A stretch of 64,000 nucleotides of DNA from Paralichthys olivaceus (Eukaryota; Chordata; Actinopteri; Pleuronectiformes; Paralichthyidae): NCBI RefSeq assembly GCF_024713975.1, contig NC_091094.1, positions 22,716,501 to 22,780,500 of the forward strand, written 5' to 3'. Made by a program: the position numbers and the translations under genes. This document shows positions 21,300 to 43,525 of this stretch, piece by piece. Below the pieces are notes generated by a model, which was not told the origin of the DNA, searched no databases, and saw only the letters and a list, made by a program, of their open reading frames with translations. The number at the start of each line of letters is the position of its first letter. Position 1 is the first letter of the stretch.

Positions 21300-21490
21300 C
21301 CATTGAGATTCGGTCTGTTGTGCATTCCTTGCATGCTCACATTCAGCAGAGATCTGGGGGCTGGAAGGAAGAGGAGGGAGGAGTTAGTCTCTGAGAAGGC
21401 GAGCATATGTCTAGCAGTTGGAAAAACAGATTTTCTTCTCTCAGCTCGAGGGGGTGAGAAGAAAGGAGGGAGTGGCTCCTGCTCGCACAT
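21300..21490 (+). other. comt: Candidate noncoding first exon of comt
   Basis: Purine-rich stretch ending at a consensus donor CGCACAT|GTAAGT (21490/21491). The next good acceptor in front of a comt coding exon is at 22641. The 5' border is unknown. Inference from splice signal and position. Confidence 0.35.
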
Positions 21491-22265
21491 GTAAGTCCTA
21501 TTTTACTGTCAGGTTTTCATGAGAGACACTGGAAGATTACAGGACGTGTTTTTTATTTGTCCATTTTATGACTAATAAGTGTTTGCACGTTGCTCAAGAG
21601 GGACCAGGGCTCAGACTGGGTTTAATTCCTGTTTTTGACTGAAGACAAGCTTATAGAACAGTATTATAGTAAGCTTTTCTCCTCAGATATGCCAGTTTCA
21701 CAACAGATAATCCATTGTAGCTTCAATTATAAGCACATTCTAACCTCTTTATTCTTGTTCTCCATCCTGTTCCTTTATTTGAGAACTTTTTATGATGTGA
21801 TTTGCATATGATTTGACTTCAGTTTGGTAGGTTGCACATCATGTGACTTGGTATTGTGCCATTGTGTGTCTGCACGATGATAAAACATATATATATGTGT
21901 GCGTTTATCAAGCTGCACTTCAGTGTCTGAATCTTGTTGTTGAGAAAGCCAAAGTAAAGGTTAAAGTCTGTGTGCTCGTTCTACCTGTTGTGACACAGCT
22001 CTTAACCCTCAGCCAGTTGCCATGCAACTCAAACTCCAGATCAAAAGGAATTACCTCAACCACCATTGGTCTTTCACAGTTATATTATTAGTGCAAGGTA
22101 GAGCTGTTTCCAGCCGTGCTCTTCACTGCTTTCCCACACATGGAGCCCGTGTTCTCTCTTCCCTCCTCCTTCATTTGCTCTGTTCATCCCCCATCATTTC
22201 ATCTGACATATCTAAACAGACCAGTTGCTTCTGAGGGAAGGGAAATCAACACATAAATCATTAGG

Positions 22266-22268
22266 TGT

Positions 22269-22337
<69 letters not shown>
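22266..22337. repeat. (GT)n microsatellite in comt 5' intron
   Basis: About 35 GT units in a near-unbroken run, 300 bases before the comt start exon. Confidence 0.95.
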
Positions 22338-22339
<2 letters not shown>

Positions 22340-22642
22340 TTTACCAGTGCTTATTGCAGCTGATATTAAATGATATCCTACAGTGATATCTTTTCACTGG
22401 GATGTGTGTGCGTGTGCAGCTTGAAGCAGCAGCAGATAATGAAAACAGAAGCAATGACAGCATTATACACTGCACAGTAAACACCCATCTCATTAGGCTG
22501 ACACAAAGGGAGGGTGAGGGGAGATACGAGAGAGCTTTCATTTATCTCATGCAGATGTCTTGTTATTGCACTGTGTCTGTACTTCATTCATCACGGCCTC
22601 TCATCACAGTGAATGCAGCATTATGTTTATGCACTCTGCAGG

Positions 22643-25600
22643 ATGTGGCTGACTCTTATTTACAGTTGCACCGGTGGAGCAGCGCTTCTGTATGCTCTGT
22701 ACAGATGGGTGATCCCTGCCGTTGTTCAGTATCATGGAGGATTGGCGCTGCTTTGGCATGATGTCATCGTGGAGCGGATGCTGGACACACTGACCCAGTC
22801 CACTCGTCCTCAGGTGGGCCTTCACTACACACAACTCACCTAAGATAAGAGCAGACCTAACACACTGCAGCATAACGACTCCCTGCATGATTCAATGTAA
22901 TCAAATTGATCAGTTTCAGACAAGAAAGCCAATAATTCTGATTCACTTGAGCTCAGTTCTACTCTTGAAAAGGAACTCAACACTCAGGTCCAAATAACAG
23001 GAAAAAAATCAATAATGTCCTACTATTGTTGGATAGGATTGAATTGTAATGACTGATTAATAATCAAAGATATATACTGAAATATACTGCAATTGTATAT
23101 TAATAATGTGGTAATTATTTAATTAGTTTATTTATTTACAGTGCTCATTAATCAACACTCAAAAAATTGTAAACCAAACTTAGCTGCATAAGCCAATTTT
23201 AATCTGTTGTCCCTAAATCCAGTTTTAACAAGAAAATAAAAGAATTAAAATAAAATGAACTATTGTGTATAACTACAAATATGTATGGATATTTCATGTG
23301 CATTATATTTACATGATCAAAACCAACAAACACGATTAAAACACTATGGCCAATGAAAAATAACATAAATAAACACTACACCTGATAGAATCAAGCTATA
23401 ATCCATGCTTGAAATACATTATAGAAATCAAACAATACAATACAACACTCACACAGACCCCTGCATTATAAACTGACCAGTGAGGGAGATGCACAGCCAT
23501 GTAAAACCCTGGAGATGAGGCAGCCATCAGCAAAATATTCTAAACTAATGAAATGAAATACTACTAAATATTCTTTTTCTGTATTTTTGTGATAACATAT
23601 GTGAACATAGGATTATATACCACAACAACCCCGTCATTAAGAGCAGAATGAGAGTAAATGGGTGTAACCTACTTGAATCAGTGTCAGTGTGCTGTGGAGA
23701 CGGGCCTGACTGGAACACAAAGCTGTAGTTGGTTGGTAACCTTTATGTCGACTAAAGGTGGAATGTACCAGAGGCTTTGTCGGATGCCTGGTGACATGAG
23801 TTCTGCAAGCCGTCTCAGCTTTATCAGGGTTTTAGTTTTATTCATTTGCATACATTTTCCCAAAGACATAACAAAGTTGAATACACAAATTATATGTTTA
23901 AATAGCAACAGTTTACAAAAAACAGAAACATTGTGCTTTGGTAACAAATTGTCCTATAATTCTATAAGTTTACTAAATCAGTCATTTGCACAAACACATC
24001 TCATACTCAAGTATACAGAAACACATCTTGGACATCTGCAGCCCAGGAACATACACTCACTATTTAATTAAAAGTTCTCATAAGACAAGATAAACTAAAA
24101 GAGAAAATATGTAAAGCGTTGTTTGGTTAGGAGAAGTGATATCAGGGTTCTTTAGGGCTCTAATCCAGCAGACTCTTGCTTTCTAAGCACAGTATGTTTC
24201 TCATTGTGTCTGTCTGAAGCAGGCGTGTAGCTGACCTATTTCATGGTTGGTGTCAGAACAGGCACTGACTTGACAAACTACTTGACTTTGCTACAAATCA
24301 TCAAGAAGCTTTTGGCAAAAATTTCCAAAAGTTCTTGTTAATGGTTTCAGAGAGGAGAATAAAAAACAAATCAAGACACAATTCTTCTGGTTCAACTTGT
24401 TGATTTGGGTCAGAGAAAGCATAAAATAAATAAATTCACAAGACGTGAAGAAGCAGCAAAAGAAGCAAAAGGTCTGCGAACACTTCAACAAAGTCCCAGC
24501 TGACCTCTGTTTTTATTCTATGGAGGCTGGACAGGTCCTTTTTTAAATAAATATTTTTTTTTTACTATTTTGGGGAATTTTCCAAAAATACAGAGCAGTG
24601 TACATCGGAAAACAAAGTAAAACAAACTTTTAGTGGTTGAGTCAATCCCATAAATCCAGTCACCCAAACTCCTCACAGACAGGGGCCATAAGAAAAGTAA
24701 AAAGTAGCTTTGTGAGGGGAGAAAGAAAGAAAATAATAATAATAAAGGATTAAAAGAATTCATAAAATTAGGGTTAATGAGATTAATGACAACGGCACAC
24801 ATTGATATAAAGATTCAACCATACATTCATCCACTGATATGCATGCACATATGTTCAGTTTATCTTATTATCTTATAACATCTAAATGTCATTAACCCAC
24901 AGGAGGACAGGTTTCTGAGAGACAGTTACAATGTGTTGTCTTTGTGTTGGGGGGAGAAGGACAAAAATGTTATAACATCTGAATTGTTCATTCAGGAGTC
25001 CAACACGCTTCTTCCACCATGATCCAATTGGAATAACTTAATAATATAACAAGAGAGTATAAAAAGCCCAAGTGTGTATTTTACTTCAGAGAATCATTTA
25101 CATAAGTAGCTCATTGACTATATTGGATAATCACTTATTTCTGACACTATCAAAAAGAGGTGAATGAATCGAATGAATGACATGATTGATTAGTGAGCAG
25201 ACAGTGGAATACAGTGTTCTGACCCACAAAGTGAATTTCTCACTTGGAGGAGCACTCACTCTGTAATCTTTGTATTGCTACACTTTCTTCATTCTTGTGG
25301 AGGAGGTACTCAAACAATTTACTTGTGCAAAAGTACAAAATAATGTTCTCAAGTAAAACTTAAAGTACCAAATTAACGTTTCTTCATGATTAAAAAAGAG
25401 ATGCCGCTGCTGCATGTGCACTTCGTTAACATGTGAAAGAGTGCATTGTAAAAATGTAGAAAGTACAGATATTTTCTGATATATTATATAATATATTTTA
25501 TATATGTACTTTGATACATCCAACCACTACTTAACTGTAACCAGGCTTTTGTTAATGTTATTTTTTACACCTTTAACATACTGGTGGCCAAAAAACAAAT

Positions 25601-28372
25601 CACCTTCTAAATACCAGACAAAGTTACATTGTTAGTTTCATGGAAAATTGTTGCAAAGTTCATGAGGATAAGAAAAAAAACTTCTAATAACATATCCAGT
25701 ATAATTTATAAACCATAAAAGGAAGGACAGATCACAGTCTTAGCATCATGTGGGTATAGACCGTGGTACAAATATGTGAATTTGCAATTGCTTTGTATTT
25801 CTTTTCTTTTGACTACATCCTTAAGGCTCATGCTTCTTCAGTCTTACATTAATCAAAAGAAAAAAATAAATAAATCAAGATTTGTATGTATATGTATATA
25901 TTAGCTCCAGCCCCCTTAGATCCATTAGTGCTATAGATAATGGATGGATGCATATATAGTCTCTGATCAGCTACTGGACAGGATTGTTGATCTTAAAGAT
26001 GATTCGTCCTCATGATCATCCAAGAGGCTTCTTTAGTTTTGACGGACTTTTTTAAAATCAGGTATTAAACATCTGTTGGGTTGTTATCAATGTTGTTCAC
26101 TTGTGCTTGTGACTCAGCAGCAGAGAGCAGCAGTTTACTTTCAGCTGAGAGATAAGGGACACTCCTTCTAGGACAACAAGTGTATTCTTATGAGGGATAA
26201 CAGGGAGGACAGAAATCATCCATCTACAAACTACTTCAACAACACCATCATTTCATTCAAATCCAGGAGAATTTACATCCACACATAACCTCATGTGACT
26301 CCAATGACTCTGAAAAGAGTCAGAAGAATTAACGAACCAACAAATGGCTTCATATGACTCCACAGATGTTGGGAAATAAGTATGTTGTTGAATGAGTCCA
26401 ACTGCCCCTAATTCAACTCAATGCAAGTAGAGAGGTGGCCACACACTGGAATCATGGCCCTCAAAAAAGATGGCATTTATTGTTGACATTTAGAAACTAA
26501 CCAGTCTTCTTTAGACATTTTGGTAATCTTTGCAAAAAAATAGTATTAGCCTGAGGAAGGCCAGTTTAGCTTTATTTGGTCAGCAGAGTTGACAGACCAG
26601 AAAGGGATGGGGCACCAGGCAGAGCACGAAGAGGTGGAGCACAAACCTGAAGCTCCTGGTTCACCACCAACCAGATCACGTTTCAAGTCATTGTAATGTA
26701 AAAAAAACAAACATTTAAAACTGTTAGGTAAGGATAAACATACATATGATAAAATTGTCAGTCATAACAAGACTATGTCAGTCTGAGGTCACAAAACACA
26801 CCCCAACCGGTCGAGGCAGATGTTCGCCCACACTGAGTCTAGTTCTAGAGGTTAGAAAATATAAGTTTTTCTCTTCACCAAAGTGCTTCCTTGTAGTGGG
26901 AACTGTTGGGTTTTTCTACAATATTTTCTAATTTCGACCTTATTAGTGCCTTGAAATAATTAATGTGTGATTTAAGGGCTATACAAATAAAATCTAATTG
27001 AAAAAAAGAATTGTTTCTTAAAGGTCCAGTGTGTGAGATTTAGGTGAAAGGGATCTAATGGCAGAAATTTAATGCAGAATAATTCTCATGATGTTTTCAC
27101 TAGTTCATTTCATCTAAATTGTATGAATTGTAGTTTTCTTTACCGCAGAATGGGCCCTAATATTTAAATACTTTATATTTACAGTCGTCCAGACTGGACA
27201 AACTAAGCACTTTTGCGACAACTGAAGCTACCACAGGTTCTTTTTCATGTTTGGAAGGGGAGGGTGAGGTGAGGGGTGTTCAGTGGCACGCAATTTCAAC
27301 ACTTGATATCACTAAATTCTACACACTGTACCTTTAATGTAATGTGTTTATAAAATCCAAATGAAAAGAGTTTAAAGAACAAGAGCACAGCCTAATGGGA
27401 CCTATCACTTAAATGTGGGGTCAAACATGGCAACCTTAAGCTTTTTAAGCATTAATGAATTAATTATTAACTATAAGTGACGAGTTCTCCTTCTCCTCAG
27501 CGGCTCCTGAGTGCAGTTCAGAGGAACGCCACTAGAGGGGACCCTCGCAGCGTGGTCAGAGCCATCGATGAGTTCTGCAGACACAAGGAGTGGGCCATGA
27601 ATGTGGGGGATGAGAAAGGTGCAGTTTGTTTCTGCTTGCTCTCGTGTGTGAAGTCAGTACCTCACATGACCCAGCTGTATGTGCATGTTTCTGTGCCACA
27701 GGCTGCATTCTCGACTCAGTGGTGACTGAGGTGAACCCCCACACTGTGTTGGAGCTGGGAACCTACTGTGGCTACTCCACGGTGCGGCTTGCCAGCCTGC
27801 TGCCCCCTCACGCCAAACTCATCACTCTTGAGTTTAACCCAGACTATGCTGCAGTTGCTCATCAAGTCATTGCCTGGGCAGGAGTTGACGACAAGGTTGA
27901 TGTCTCTACGTAAACAGAAAAATCCATGATTTACTGTGTGTGCAGGTCAGAATCAGAAGATGGTGTCTTTCTCTCTTCTAGGTGCAGTTAGTCCAAGGCG
28001 CCTCTGGCGACTGGATCCCCAAATTGAAGGAGCAGTTCGGGATTCAAACATTTGATTTGGTTTTCCTGGATCACTGGAAGGATCGCTACCTTCCTGACAC
28101 AAAACTGATTGAGGTGAGTTTCCTTGGGCTCATGTTGTTCTAACTGACTTCTCATTGTTCTGCCATGGCGCTCACTTTGCTTTTATTCTCAGGAGTGCGG
28201 CCTCCTCAGGAAAGGCAGCGTCCTGCTGGCGGACAACGTCATCTGCCCCGGAACTCCTGACTACCTGGAGTACGTCCGGAGCAGCCAGCAATACAAAAGC
28301 CAGTACTTCAAATCTCACCTGGAGTACACCAAAGTGGAGGACGGCTTGGAGAAATCAGTCTTCTTAGGGTAG
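22643..28372 (+). CDS. comt: Catechol O-methyltransferase, membrane-anchored form
   Basis: Moves a methyl group from S-adenosylmethionine to a catechol hydroxyl (dopamine, noradrenaline, catechol-oestrogens) with Mg2+. Coding exons: 22643-22813, 27501-27618, 27702-27895, 27982-28113 and 28193-28372; 264 aa (human membrane form 271). Residues 1-30 are a hydrophobic anchor. The SAM-binding core shows AMNVGDEKG and [11 protein letters not shown]. The metal/catalytic set is intact: FLDHWKDRY (Asp191, Trp193, Lys194), [10 protein letters not shown] (Asp219, Asn220) and VEDGLEK (Glu254). Met46 falls where the soluble mammalian isoform starts. The first intron is 4.7 kb and rich in repeats. TOMT was considered: it shares [10 protein letters not shown] but lacks the DHWKD catalytic block, so COMT is preferred. 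Which teleost co-orthologue (comta/comtb) cannot be told. Confidence 0.9.
26795..27012 (+). repeat. Dispersed fish retroelement 3' end
   Basis: Starts ACCCCAACCGGTCGAGGCAG and runs through GTGGGAACTGTTGGGTTTTT to GGGCTATACAAATAAAATC and A-rich sequence. Matches a very abundant fish repeat whose consensus ends in ...GGCGCTATA-AATAAA. A related copy is at 57740-57915 and a reverse one near 35330-35400. It lies directly against the MITE at 27018. Confidence 0.65.
27018..27337 (-). mobile_element. TTAA-flanked MITE, copy B (comt intron)
   Basis: 320 bases, TTAAAGGTCCAGTGTGTG at the left and TACACACTGTACCTTTAA at the right. Its left end matches the reverse complement of the right end of copy A (both read on to GTGAAAGGGATCTA or GATGAAAGGGATCTA), and the reverse holds for the other end. 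The two copies are therefore in opposite orientation. Confidence 0.75.
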
Positions 28373-29441
28373 TTCTTGACAATCAGTCTCATATTTAACA
28401 CAGGCACTAGTAAACGTCAGATCTCTGATGTCTTGGGTTCACTGAGCAGACTTAAAACTCACATTGTGTCATTTTCTGCTGCCCTTGCAATCAAATCAAT
28501 AATATAAGATGGATTTTGGTGACATTTTGGAGTAGCATGGGATCATGGGAGTCGTTGTCTTCTCCACCACTGCAGTCAGCGACTCCCTCAATGTAAATCT
28601 TTCAGGAGGGTTTTAGGAAGAGCTGGATTGTCTGCAGAAGTCCCCTCCTCTCCAAGACAGGAAGGGATGAGGCCATTGACAGGCGGCTACATGAAACAGA
28701 CTGTTACTGTGATTAAAAGAGATAGTGTAAGAACACAACTGAGCTCAGTATGAAGCATAAGTCCAGTCGTTTTTACACATTTACCTTTAAAATCTGATTC
28801 TGATTGTGGTTTTCCAATATGTGCAAATGTTCACTTAAAATTAAAAATAACATAATTTGTGTTGTGTGCTTTATTTTTCTCAACATAAAATAAGAGGAGG
28901 TGATGCTTGCTCTGGGCTGTGCACATGTGCTGGTTCAGTAGGTGGCGATAGTGATGCTGCGATGGAGCTCCTAATTGACAGATGATGAGCTGCAAACTGA
29001 TCTGAGGAGGGGGAGCAGCTTCTCCCACAGCATTGACTGAAATCAATAATAAATCTAATTCAGCTGCATTCTGTGGCGCGCATACCTATTTTCTGCTCGG
29101 ATATACCCCACCAGTGAGCCAGTGTTGACAGGTGTGTTGAAGAGAGATAACGTGTGTGTGTGTGTGTATGTGTGTAAGACATGTTAGTGTGTGTGTGAGT
29201 GTGTGTGTTTGTGAGAGAGAGAGAGAGAGTATGAATCAAATCGCTGCTCATCTAATCTCTCAAAGTGACAGAGGTCCATCATACCAGAGGGGGAGGGAGG
29301 GGTTCTACATTTGGTTCAGCCTTATGGAAAAAAAAAAAATGATATGAGCCAGTCCACCTAGTGCTTTCTTCACAGACGCCTGCATGATAATCCCAATCTG
29401 TGGCCATTAGTGCACTGAGAGAGCGAGCGAGGAGAGGGTTC

Positions 29442-29481
<40 letters not shown>

Positions 29482-29780
29482 GGGGGGAGTGCCTGGACAG
29501 AGATGCACAGAGAGAGAGAGAGAGAGAGAGAAAGAGGGAGAGAGCTTTTAAGGGATTTGGCAGTGATTTGTAGAATCTCACTGCTATAATGTTGCTCTTT
29601 TTCTGCACTTTCCTCTGACTCTGCCACGATACGATACCCTAAAGCCTCAAAAGTCTTATAAATCACAACTACTTCTCCTTTTTTTTTTGACTATTGTTTT
29701 TGGTGATGTGGTGATTTTGAGAGTGCACGGTGGCTGTCTGAGATGATAGAGGATTTACTTTTTGGTGAGAAGAGCGGAGC
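28373..29780. other. Intergenic comt-grm6
   Basis: No gene seen. A possible comt poly(A) signal is AATAAA at 29048-29053, 0.7 kb after the stop. Low-complexity tracts: GT/GA at 29152-29230, GA at 29444-29478 and 29508-29538, A-run at 29328-29339. Overlapping Ser/Leu open frames on the minus strand are products of the GA tracts. Confidence 0.5.
29444..29538. repeat. Two (GA)n tracts upstream of grm6
   Basis: GA runs at about 29444-29478 and 29508-29538, separated by about 30 bases of mixed sequence. They lie roughly 300 bases before the candidate grm6 first exon. Confidence 0.9.
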
Positions 29781-29886
29781 CTTGCCTCTACATATATAAT
29801 CACATTTTTGGAACCATGGATAGAGGCCTGTGTCCAGGAGCTCGTGTGATGGATAAAATCCAGACTGGTCGATGAAGAATGGGCAG
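29780..29886 (+). other. grm6: Candidate noncoding first exon of grm6
   Basis: Ends in a good donor GGGCAG|GTGAGA at 29886/29887. It contains ATGs that do not continue in frame into the next exon: stops follow in each tested join to the acceptor at 31083. It would therefore be 5' UTR with short upstream ORFs. The 5' border is unknown. Confidence 0.4.
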
Positions 29887-30660
29887 GTGAGAAGTCTTAA
29901 TGTAAAGGAATTCCTCTTCATGCATATTTTCAGTAATGTTTTTTTCAAAGGGAAGAATTTTCCTGCAACAGCTGTGGAATATGCAGCTTAGATTTCTTCA
30001 TATTCAGATGATGCTCTAATGGATTAGAGAATATTTTCTACTAATTATAATGAATTAAACTTCATGAGCCCAGTGTGAGCATAGAAAGATGAAGCCTCAT
30101 ATGAATGTAGCATAAGTATGGATTGCAAAATAAAACATATTATATATTTGGATTTTAATGAAATGATCATTCATATATTTTCTAATGAATTAATCCTGCC
30201 TGGAAACATTAGACATATCTTCACCCTGAATGTTCTGCTAAGCTCAGTTGATTACTGTGGATTTTGTCAGTGATCCTCATGCAGATATAATTAACCTGCT
30301 GTAGCTTTTGGAGCATGAAATGCCACGAAGGTTCAGTTGATGTTTTCTGTTTTGCAAAATTTATAGTGTTTTCCGTCATGGGCTCTCAGCTCTCTGTGAT
30401 AAAAGCCTCCATTATTAATTCTGCGGCATCCTGCACGCTGACCAGAATCAGCTCCTCAGCCACACACATACATATTTATCTTATTTTCACGTTTTCTTAT
30501 TTTTCTTAGCCCTGATTTAGTTCACTAATGCAGATGTCAGAGTACAGGTGCAGTGTAACAAAATATGTGAGGTCCCACAGCATCTCTACACTCTTTTACC
30601 TAATAAGGGATGCAGCTTCAGCTTTGACCTCATTGACTCCACAGAGCCATTGGCAGGTTT

Positions 30661-30710
30661 ACTATTACAATATCATGTTATGTCAATACATAACATGATA
30701 TTGTAATAGT
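30661..30710. repeat. Perfect inverted repeat (hairpin 1)
   Basis: Two 22-base arms (30661-30682 and 30689-30710) are exact reverse complements around the six-base loop TCAATA. Arm core: CAATATCATGTTATG. Confidence 0.95.
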
Positions 30711-30714
30711 TTTA

Positions 30715-30770
30715 CAGTTTTACAGGTTTACATAGTGTGTCAATACGCACTATGTAAACCTGTAAAACTG
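30715..30770. repeat. Perfect inverted repeat (hairpin 2)
   Basis: Arms of 23 bases (30715-30737 and 30748-30770) are exact reverse complements around TGTCAATACG, so the centre again contains TCAATA. Arm core: TACAGGTTTACATAGTG. Starts four bases after hairpin 1 ends. Confidence 0.95.
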
Positions 30771-30889
30771 GGGGGAAAAAGCATTGTGATCTAAGTGATT
30801 CATTGTTATATACGTTCAGTGGTGTGACAGATCAAACTCAAATACAAACAATAATAACAAGAGTAATAAGAGTTGACTTATTGAGAAAA

Positions 30890-30995
30890 GTTGATTTATT
30901 ATATATTTGACTTGTTGCTGTAATACTGCAAATATCCCCATTGTGGGACTAATAGAGGACTTCTTATCTTATCTTATTGTATCTTATTGCATTTT
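30890..30995 (+). repeat. Non-LTR element 3' tail fragment
   Basis: AATATCCCCATTGTGGGAC followed by TAATAGAGG and repeats of TCTTATCTTAT is the typical end of a fish LINE. Only the tail is present, just upstream of the grm6 start exon. Confidence 0.6.
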
Positions 30996-31139
30996 GTCTG
31001 TGAAAAACAGATTATGATAAATTCATAGATTATAATGAGAAGATGATTTGACCCTGAAGCCCCTCTGTGATTGTCCCCTGCAGGTGTCAAACGTAGAGGG
31101 AGTGGCCTGGTGCTGTCAGTACCTGTGCTGGTCATAATC

Positions 31140-41807
<10,668 letters not shown>

Positions 41808-43096
41808 AACAAAGAGTCCATGTTTCCTCATCTTACGCAACAAGCCCACAATGTGCTGGTGTGTTGGCTGGATTCATTTGTCTCTTCTCCCCATCAGCTA
41901 TGGATTGAAACACCAGCAAAGACATTCTTGTTCACACTTAGATTCCTCAGAACTACTGAGACTGGCATGAAGCATAAAAGGAAACAAACACTCAACAACT
42001 TATTGTCAAAATTACGTGGGCTCTGAGAGGATGTTGCAATATTATTTCTTTTTGTATCAACATCCATAGATGCACCTCAAATTGAAAATAGGTCATTGTT
42101 AGTGTTAACTCTCCTTGGGAGATGCCGTCTTGGAAAAAATAAGTTGAGCTTAAACAGCAACCTTTGCTCTACAGGAAGATGTGCGTGTGTGGAGCCCCTC
42201 TGGGTTGAAACGTTGTTTGTCATCTCTAAAAGCACTGCATGGATTGTGTTTTATGTGAATTTTTTTGAAAGAGTGTTTGTTTGGGTTAAGGGAGGGGGTG
42301 TCGCAACTTTTCCTTCTGATTGCACTGGAAGTTAGTAGCTTTTAAAACGCACCATAACGTCCTGTTACTGTTTCTGATTAACTCCTGTAAGAGGGTAAAA
42401 TTCATCACTGGACTAAAACCTCTGACAGAATTATTCAATATCCAATCTCTAACACATCAGTGTTTTGTTGAAGGTGGTGATCATATGTACGATCATTATG
42501 GCACAGGCTGATTCTCCTGGTGGAAACAGTTAATTCATGGTGATTGGTAACAGGATATCTATCTTCAGGTACTAATACTTTTCCACAGAGGAAAACAATT
42601 TTTGGCATTTCCCCATATTGTCAAGCAAAGCTGCTCAGGCAGTTTGTGTGGCACGATGCCAAACTCATAGACAAGCTGCTGTTGTGTTCATGCATGGGAA
42701 CCTTGTCAGAAAGCTTCACTGCATCGGTTGTATTTGATTTTGTGCCATGAAAGCTTTTCTAAATTCTCATTTCTGCAAACAGTCTGATACATTTAGCATG
42801 AGGTAATTCCTAAAATCTACAAGTCCATTTATTTAGGTGTTTATCTTTTACGGTGTACTTTCTGTTACTTGATCACTATGTACAACTCAGGTTTTTACTG
42901 AAGGTGTTTCGACAAAGGTTTGTCTCGAGGAATACCTTCTGTTCCGTTGCAGCTGTTTCAACAGGAGCAACTACAGTCGCCACCATGTGCGGTGCATTTT
43001 CCCTCATGGTGCAGGACTGGGATTCATGTCCTCATGTGAGAAAACACTGTTTGTACTGCCCTCTGCAGGAGCGCACACCTCAGTGAAATGTTTGTG

Positions 43097-43102
43097 AATA
43101 AA
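43097..43102 (+). terminator. grm6 poly(A) signal
   Basis: AATAAA 1.29 kb after the grm6 stop. The interval 41808-43096 shows no coding similarity and is taken as 3' UTR. Confidence 0.6.
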
Positions 43103-43164
43103 AGCACAGTCAAGAGGGAATTGTTTGTAGACCCCACACAAACCTTAATTAAAAAAAAATATTG

Positions 43165-43170
43165 TTTATT
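43165..43170 (-). terminator. traip poly(A) signal (minus strand)
   Basis: TTTATT on the plus strand, i.e. AATAAA for traip, 356 bases after its stop codon and 62 bases from the opposing grm6 signal. Confidence 0.5.
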
Positions 43171-43525
43171 ATTTTATCTGGGTTTCATCCGGCAAGTCCA
43201 TTACAACTAAAAGAACACCTATATTATATTCACATGTTGGTGTTCATGGAAAGAGTTTTACTGTGAAAAATAACGAATAATTATTTTTCAGACGTCAGAA
43301 TAGAGATGTGTGATGATCAGTGACATAATACTGTCCTACTGACTATTGAATGGTCCAAAAAGAAGTTAGTCTCTGAGGCACAGACACATAACTACAAAAA
43401 AAAGGCTCCAAAGCAAATCCTGGACAAGACTGAAGTCTTGACATAGAAATTCAAACTAACACACACACAAGAAATCTGTGCCAGAGCAGGACCAGCAAGT
43501 CATCTGGGGGGGGGGGGGGGCGCGC

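Larger units (their letters stand above)
22814..27500 (+). other. Large comt intron 1, repeat-bearing
   Basis: 4.7 kb between the anchor exon and the catalytic exons. Mostly AT-rich, with no coding similarity in either strand. It contains a LINE-tail-like repeat (26795-27012) and a MITE (27018-27337). Confidence 0.6.

Noticed and set aside
27501-28372. Identification as TOMT
   Set aside because: The [10 protein letters not shown] and ADNVICPG blocks are COMT-specific.
29279-29666. Ser/Leu-rich minus-strand open frames
   Set aside because: Translations of GA microsatellites.
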